Source of the DNA: Hymenobacter armeniacus | Lineage (GTDB): Bacteria > Bacteroidota > Bacteroidia > Cytophagales > Hymenobacteraceae | NCBI RefSeq assembly: GCF_014699055.1 | Contig: NZ_JACXAC010000002.1 | Location: forward strand, 682,001-746,000 | Length of the DNA stretch: 64,000 nucleotides | Direction of reading: 5' to 3' | Shown here: positions 61,097-64,000 of the stretch, piece after piece | How the letters are laid out: each line of letters starts with the position of its first letter | How positions within the stretch are numbered: the first letter of the stretch is position 1 | Position numbers and translations under genes: made by a program | Notes under the pieces: model-generated | The model's input: only the letters and a program-made list of their open reading frames with translations | Told to the model about the DNA's origin: nothing | The model's database searches: none

Positions 61097-61415
61097 GATT
61101 GGGCCGCATTGAGGCGCAAAGGAGCGGCGGCGAACAACTTTTTTTCAAATTTTTTCGTCGGGGTCGCGTTTGGGTAAGCGGTAACAGAATGATGGCGTTG
61201 AAACCAATTGGTAATCAGAGAGGTGTTTGGTGGAGTAAGGTGAGGTGGACAACGGGTTTGGGCCCAGGGTTTGGTCGACGCAGACGGCCAAATGGTCGAG
61301 CGGCGGGAGCGAAGCTGCAATAATTTTGGCGCCGCCGGGGTTAACCACCCAGAAGCGACCCGCTGCAGAGGTGCGCTCCTAGCAGTTGAATTACCACTCT
61401 TAATTGGATTCCACG
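61097..61415. other. Intergenic region, no feature recognised
   Basis: About 320 bases with no convincing frame, hairpin or promoter. Confidence 0.5.
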
Positions 61416-61655
61416 ATGCTCCGCAACCTCTTTGTATTGGCCCTTCTGCTGGGCCTGTTCGCCAGCGCCGATGCTTCGGCCGCCACCGCCAAGCGCAACC
61501 CCAACCGCAAGATTGCGCCCGGCAACCACCGCCCCATCTATCGCCGCTACGGCCACCACGGCCTGTTCCACAACGGCTTCCTGGGCATCCACAGCAAGCG
61601 CCAAACCAAGATTTCGGGCGCCAAAGTGGGCAGCAAACACCGCGGTACTCTGTAA
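61416..61655 (+). CDS. Small basic secreted protein
   Basis: 79 residues with signal peptide MLRNLFVLALLLGLFASADA. The mature part is strongly basic (KRNPNRKIAPGNHRPIYRRY, HHGLFHNGFLG, SKRQTK) and rich in Gly and His. Such peptides occur beside radical SAM genes, but no recognisable substrate motif is seen. Confidence 0.6.
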   Translation: MLRNLFVLALLLGLFASADASAATAKRNPNRKIAPGNHRPIYRRYGHHGLFHNGFLGIHSKRQTKISGAKVGSKHRGTL

Positions 61656-61683
61656 ATAATTGGGACGTTAACGAGTAATCAAT

Positions 61684-61780
61684 AACCAGTCATGCTGAGC
61701 GCAGCCGAAGCATCTCTCCTGCAAGAGTGATTTTCACTACTGCGGGAGAGATGCTTCGGCTGCGCTCAGCATGACCGGTT
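61684..61780. repeat. Dispersed palindromic repeat, family R1, copy g
   Basis: A nearly complete copy with GTCATGCTGAGCGCAGCCGA and the complement, centred on TGATTTTCACTACTGCGGG, between convergent genes. Confidence 0.9.
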
Positions 61781-61810
61781 GTTATAGGAAAGGGGTTAGC
61801 TCAAAACGCT

Positions 61811-62854
61811 CTACACCTCGTTATTTTTCAGCGCCGCTTTGCGGGTGAGCGTGGTGATGGGCGAGCGGGTGAGGTCGGTTTCGCTCTCGAAACCGGTGCG
61901 GCGCACGTTGGCGGCGGGGCTTTCGCCGGTGGCGGGCAGGGCGCGGTTTAGCCAGCTCAGGATGTCGGTGGTGGTGCCGGGCAGCAGGCCGTGGAACGCG
62001 GCCAGCAGCTTGGCGGGCAGCGAGAGAATGATTTCGCCGTCGCCGCGGCGGCAGGCGTTCCAGATTTGGCGGGCCGCCTGCTCGGCGCTCATCGTGATGC
62101 CGGGCAGGGAATCGGCGATGCTGAACCAAGCAAACTCCTTCTTCTGCTGACCCTTCACAAGGGCGTGGTCGGGGCTGCCGGTGCGCAGCAGGCCGGGGCA
62201 CACCGTCGTCACGGTAATGCCGTGCTGGTGCAGCTCGGCCCGAAACCCTTCGGACAGGCCCACCAGGGCAAATTTGCTGGCGCTGTAGGGGGCCATGTGC
62301 GGCAGGGCCACCTTGCCGCCCAAGGAGGAAATGTTGACGATGCGGCCCTCGCCGCGGCGGCGCATGCTGGGCAGCACGGCCTGCATGGCGTGCAGCGGCG
62401 CCCAGAAATGGATGGCCATCGAGTCCTCGTAATCGCGCGAGTCCATGTTGTCGAGCGGGCCACCCAGGATAATGCCGGCGTTGTTGATGAGCACGTCGAT
62501 GGCGCCGAGGCGGTTTTCGACTTCGGCCACCATGGTGCGCACTTCCACCTCGTTGGTGATGTCGCGGGCCAGGGTCAGCACGTCGGCTTCGGCGGCGCCG
62601 GCGTTTAGCAAGTCCTGGCGGGCGCGGGCCAGCTCAGCTTCGTCGCGGGCGCAAATGGCCACGCGGGCACCCTCGGCCACGGCCTGGCGGGCCAGCACCA
62701 GGCCCAGGCCGCGCGAGCCGCCGGTGATGAGCACGACGCGCCGGGTGAGGTCGTAGGAGCCGCGGCGGTTGCCCCACATCGTGGCGGCCAGGGCCGCCGC
62801 GCCGAGGCCGGCGGCCAGCAGCCAGTTCTTGGAAGTGCGCTTGTCGTTTTTCAT
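61811..62854 (-). CDS. Short-chain dehydrogenase/reductase with N-terminal membrane anchor
   Basis: 347 residues from ATG 62854. A hydrophobic N-terminus ([19 protein letters not shown]) is followed by the SDR nucleotide-binding motif [16 protein letters not shown], the catalytic Ser in VNISSLGG and YSASK, and [16 protein letters not shown]. It is probably an NADP-dependent oxidoreductase of unknown substrate; the C-terminal region extends past the usual length. Confidence 0.92.
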   Translation of the reverse strand: MKNDKRTSKNWLLAAGLGAAALAATMWGNRRGSYDLTRRVVLITGGSRGLGLVLARQAVAEGARVAICARDEAELARARQDLLNAGAAEADVLTLARDITNEVEVRTMVAEVENRLGAIDVLINNAGIILGGPLDNMDSRDYEDSMAIHFWAPLHAMQAVLPSMRRRGEGRIVNISSLGGKVALPHMAPYSASKFALVGLSEGFRAELHQHGITVTTVCPGLLRTGSPDHALVKGQQKKEFAWFSIADSLPGITMSAEQAARQIWNACRRGDGEIILSLPAKLLAAFHGLLPGTTTDILSWLNRALPATGESPAANVRRTGFESETDLTRSPITTLTRKAALKNNEV

Positions 62855-63043
62855 GGAAGGTTGTATGCCAAACCGGCTCGAAAGGTTGCACGGACGAGGT
62901 CTGCGGGCCCGATTTTCGGTGGGGTCTGGCACGAAACGTGGTTGGCGGGGCGTTAAGGGCTGAAGGAGCGGGGTTTTCGGCCGATATTTACCCCGTCGCA
63001 GCCACCCGCTTTTTCTGTGATTGTGTTTCCCCCTCCGTTGTTT

Positions 63044-63565
63044 ATGAAAGTTCTGTTGCTCTCCTCGCTGCTGGCGGTGGCCGCCGCACCGGCCGTGCTG
63101 GCCCAGGCGCCGGCCAGGCCCACCACCGTCAAAACCAAGACGAAGCCGGTGGGCCAGGCCAGCGTGAAAACCAAAACCACCGTGCCCGCCCGCCCGGCCC
63201 CCGAAGAGCCCATGCCCGTGGCCGACGCCGCCAAGGTCGATGCCATCAGCAACGGCCTGACCACCAACATGCAGCAGAACCTCGGCCTCACGCCCCAGCA
63301 AACCGAGAAAGTGCGCGCCATCAACCGCCGCAGCGTCGACGCCGTGGAGTCGGCCCGCCTGCGCTACAAAGCCGACCCGCGCAAGCTGGCCGGCGTGGTC
63401 GAAACCGTGGGCAGCTCCCGCCTCGCGGCCATAAAAGACGTGCTCACGCCCCAGCAGTTTGCCAAGTACCAGCGCAAGCGCGAAGAGAAAATGGGCGTGC
63501 CCAACGTGCAGGGCGTGCAAGGCACTCCGCCGCCCGGTCTCGGCGGTGGCCCCGGCGACCAATAA
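63044..63565 (+). CDS. Secreted CpxP/Spy-like protein
   Basis: 173 residues from ATG 63044 with signal peptide ending LAQAP. After a Lys/Thr/Pro-rich linker come helices with NLGLTPQQTEKVRAINRRS and VLTPQQFAKYQRKREEK, the two LTxxQ motifs typical of CpxP/Spy-like periplasmic proteins. It could be a chaperone or a stress sensor. Confidence 0.7.
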   Translation: MKVLLLSSLLAVAAAPAVLAQAPARPTTVKTKTKPVGQASVKTKTTVPARPAPEEPMPVADAAKVDAISNGLTTNMQQNLGLTPQQTEKVRAINRRSVDAVESARLRYKADPRKLAGVVETVGSSRLAAIKDVLTPQQFAKYQRKREEKMGVPNVQGVQGTPPPGLGGGPGDQ

Positions 63566-63584
63566 CTCTCCTTTTAGAACCGTG

Positions 63585-63620
63585 AAAAAGCGTCGGACCC
63601 GGAAAATCTGACGCTTTTTT
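63585..63620 (+). terminator. Rho-independent terminator
   Basis: AAAAAGCGTC/GACGCTTTTTT hairpin after the CpxP/Spy-like gene. Confidence 0.85.
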
Positions 63621-63665
63621 GTGCTTCAACTATTCGGTTTCGGCCAGAAAAGCACTCACGGGCGT

Positions 63666-64000
63666 ATGCAACGCATGAGCAACCCCACTGTCACTACGCC
63701 CAACCGTTTCGCTTCTTTACTTTCCCGCGCCGGGCTCGATTGGTTTCTGCTCGCGCTCATTGGCGTAGTGGCTCTGGCTTACTGGCAGCCCGGCCTGGGC
63801 AGCAAAGCCAGCCCCGTGCCCTGGAAAACCATTACCACCGTGGGCGTAGCCCTGGTGTTTTTCTTCTACGGCCTGAAGCTGAGCGTGGAAAAACTGCGCG
63901 CCGGCATGCGCAACTGGCGCCTGCACCTGCTGGTGCAACTGGCCACGTTTGCGCTGTTTCCGGCGCTGGCGCTGCTCGTCAGGCCCTTCTTCGGCAGCGC
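63666..64000 (+). CDS. Bile-acid:sodium symporter-family protein, N-terminal fragment
   Basis: The first ~111 codons, running off the window. It starts at ATG 63666 (a second ATG at 63675). Hydrophobic helices (GLDWFLLALIGVVALAYW, TTVGVALVFFFYGLKLSVEKL, LHLLVQLATFALFPALALL) and the GLKLS motif resemble the SBF/YfeH group of bile acid:sodium symporters and sodium-dependent transporters. The substrate is not predictable. Confidence 0.75.
   Translation, partial: MQRMSNPTVTTPNRFASLLSRAGLDWFLLALIGVVALAYWQPGLGSKASPVPWKTITTVGVALVFFFYGLKLSVEKLRAGMRNWRLHLLVQLATFALFPALALLVRPFFGS

Overview
The window looks like chromosomal DNA from a GC-rich member of the Bacteroidota, most likely Hymenobacter or a close relative (order Cytophagales). 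The evidence is internal. Two large secreted proteins end in type IX secretion (T9SS) sorting domains. Several genes carry the Bacteroidota promoter pattern TTG-N(16-20)-TAnnTTTG. Arginine synthesis uses an acylornithine carbamoyltransferase. There are many orphan lipoproteins, and short palindromic repeats typical of such genomes recur. I see no rRNA, insertion sequence, CRISPR array or complete prophage.

Layout. 1-9.8 kb holds housekeeping and orphan genes (S1/P1-type hydrolase, CinA-like, amidohydrolase, acyl-CoA-binding protein, CDGSH protein, GNATs, deoxynucleoside kinase). 9.8-11.8 kb has a MOSC protein, a TPR/SH3 protein and tRNA-Lys(TTT). 11.8-26.8 kb is an almost complete arginine pathway plus carAB: a minus-strand operon-like run (GNAT-argG-argC-argD-carA-carB-argF', interrupted by small orphan genes) and a plus-strand run argB-argE-argH, fired from overlapping divergent promoters near 23.4 kb. 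26.8-37.4 kb has a TonB receptor, an EamA half-transporter, a PD-(D/E)XK nuclease-like protein, a T9SS cargo protein, a TetR-controlled hydrolase/MOSC unit, a J-domain-like protein and a histone-deacetylase-family enzyme.

37.4-44.7 kb is the most interesting part: an RNA-surveillance/repair locus. It has two short promoter-and-terminator units, a PcfJ-domain gene, a Ro60/Rsr (TROVE) gene, an array of five Y-RNA-like genes, an RtcB RNA ligase gene and a decayed second rtcB start. The five RNAs share a two-stem stalk with a conserved internal loop and compensatory base changes. In three of them the head is a circularly permuted tRNA mimic: T-arm, then acceptor-like stem closed by a small loop, then D-arm. 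One copy has almost no head.

44.7-64 kb contains a 1435-residue T9SS cargo protein, a MOSC/membrane-protein pair, an M48 peptidase, a PhzF-like protein, an Fpg-type glycosylase and an operon with an Lgt-like enzyme, an AT-rich Shedu-like defence gene, a Tes-like radical SAM enzyme and a 39-residue membrane protein that overlaps it. A lipoprotein/radical-SAM pair, an SDR enzyme and a bile-acid-symporter-family gene cut by the window edge follow. All functional names come from reading motifs by eye; no database search was run.
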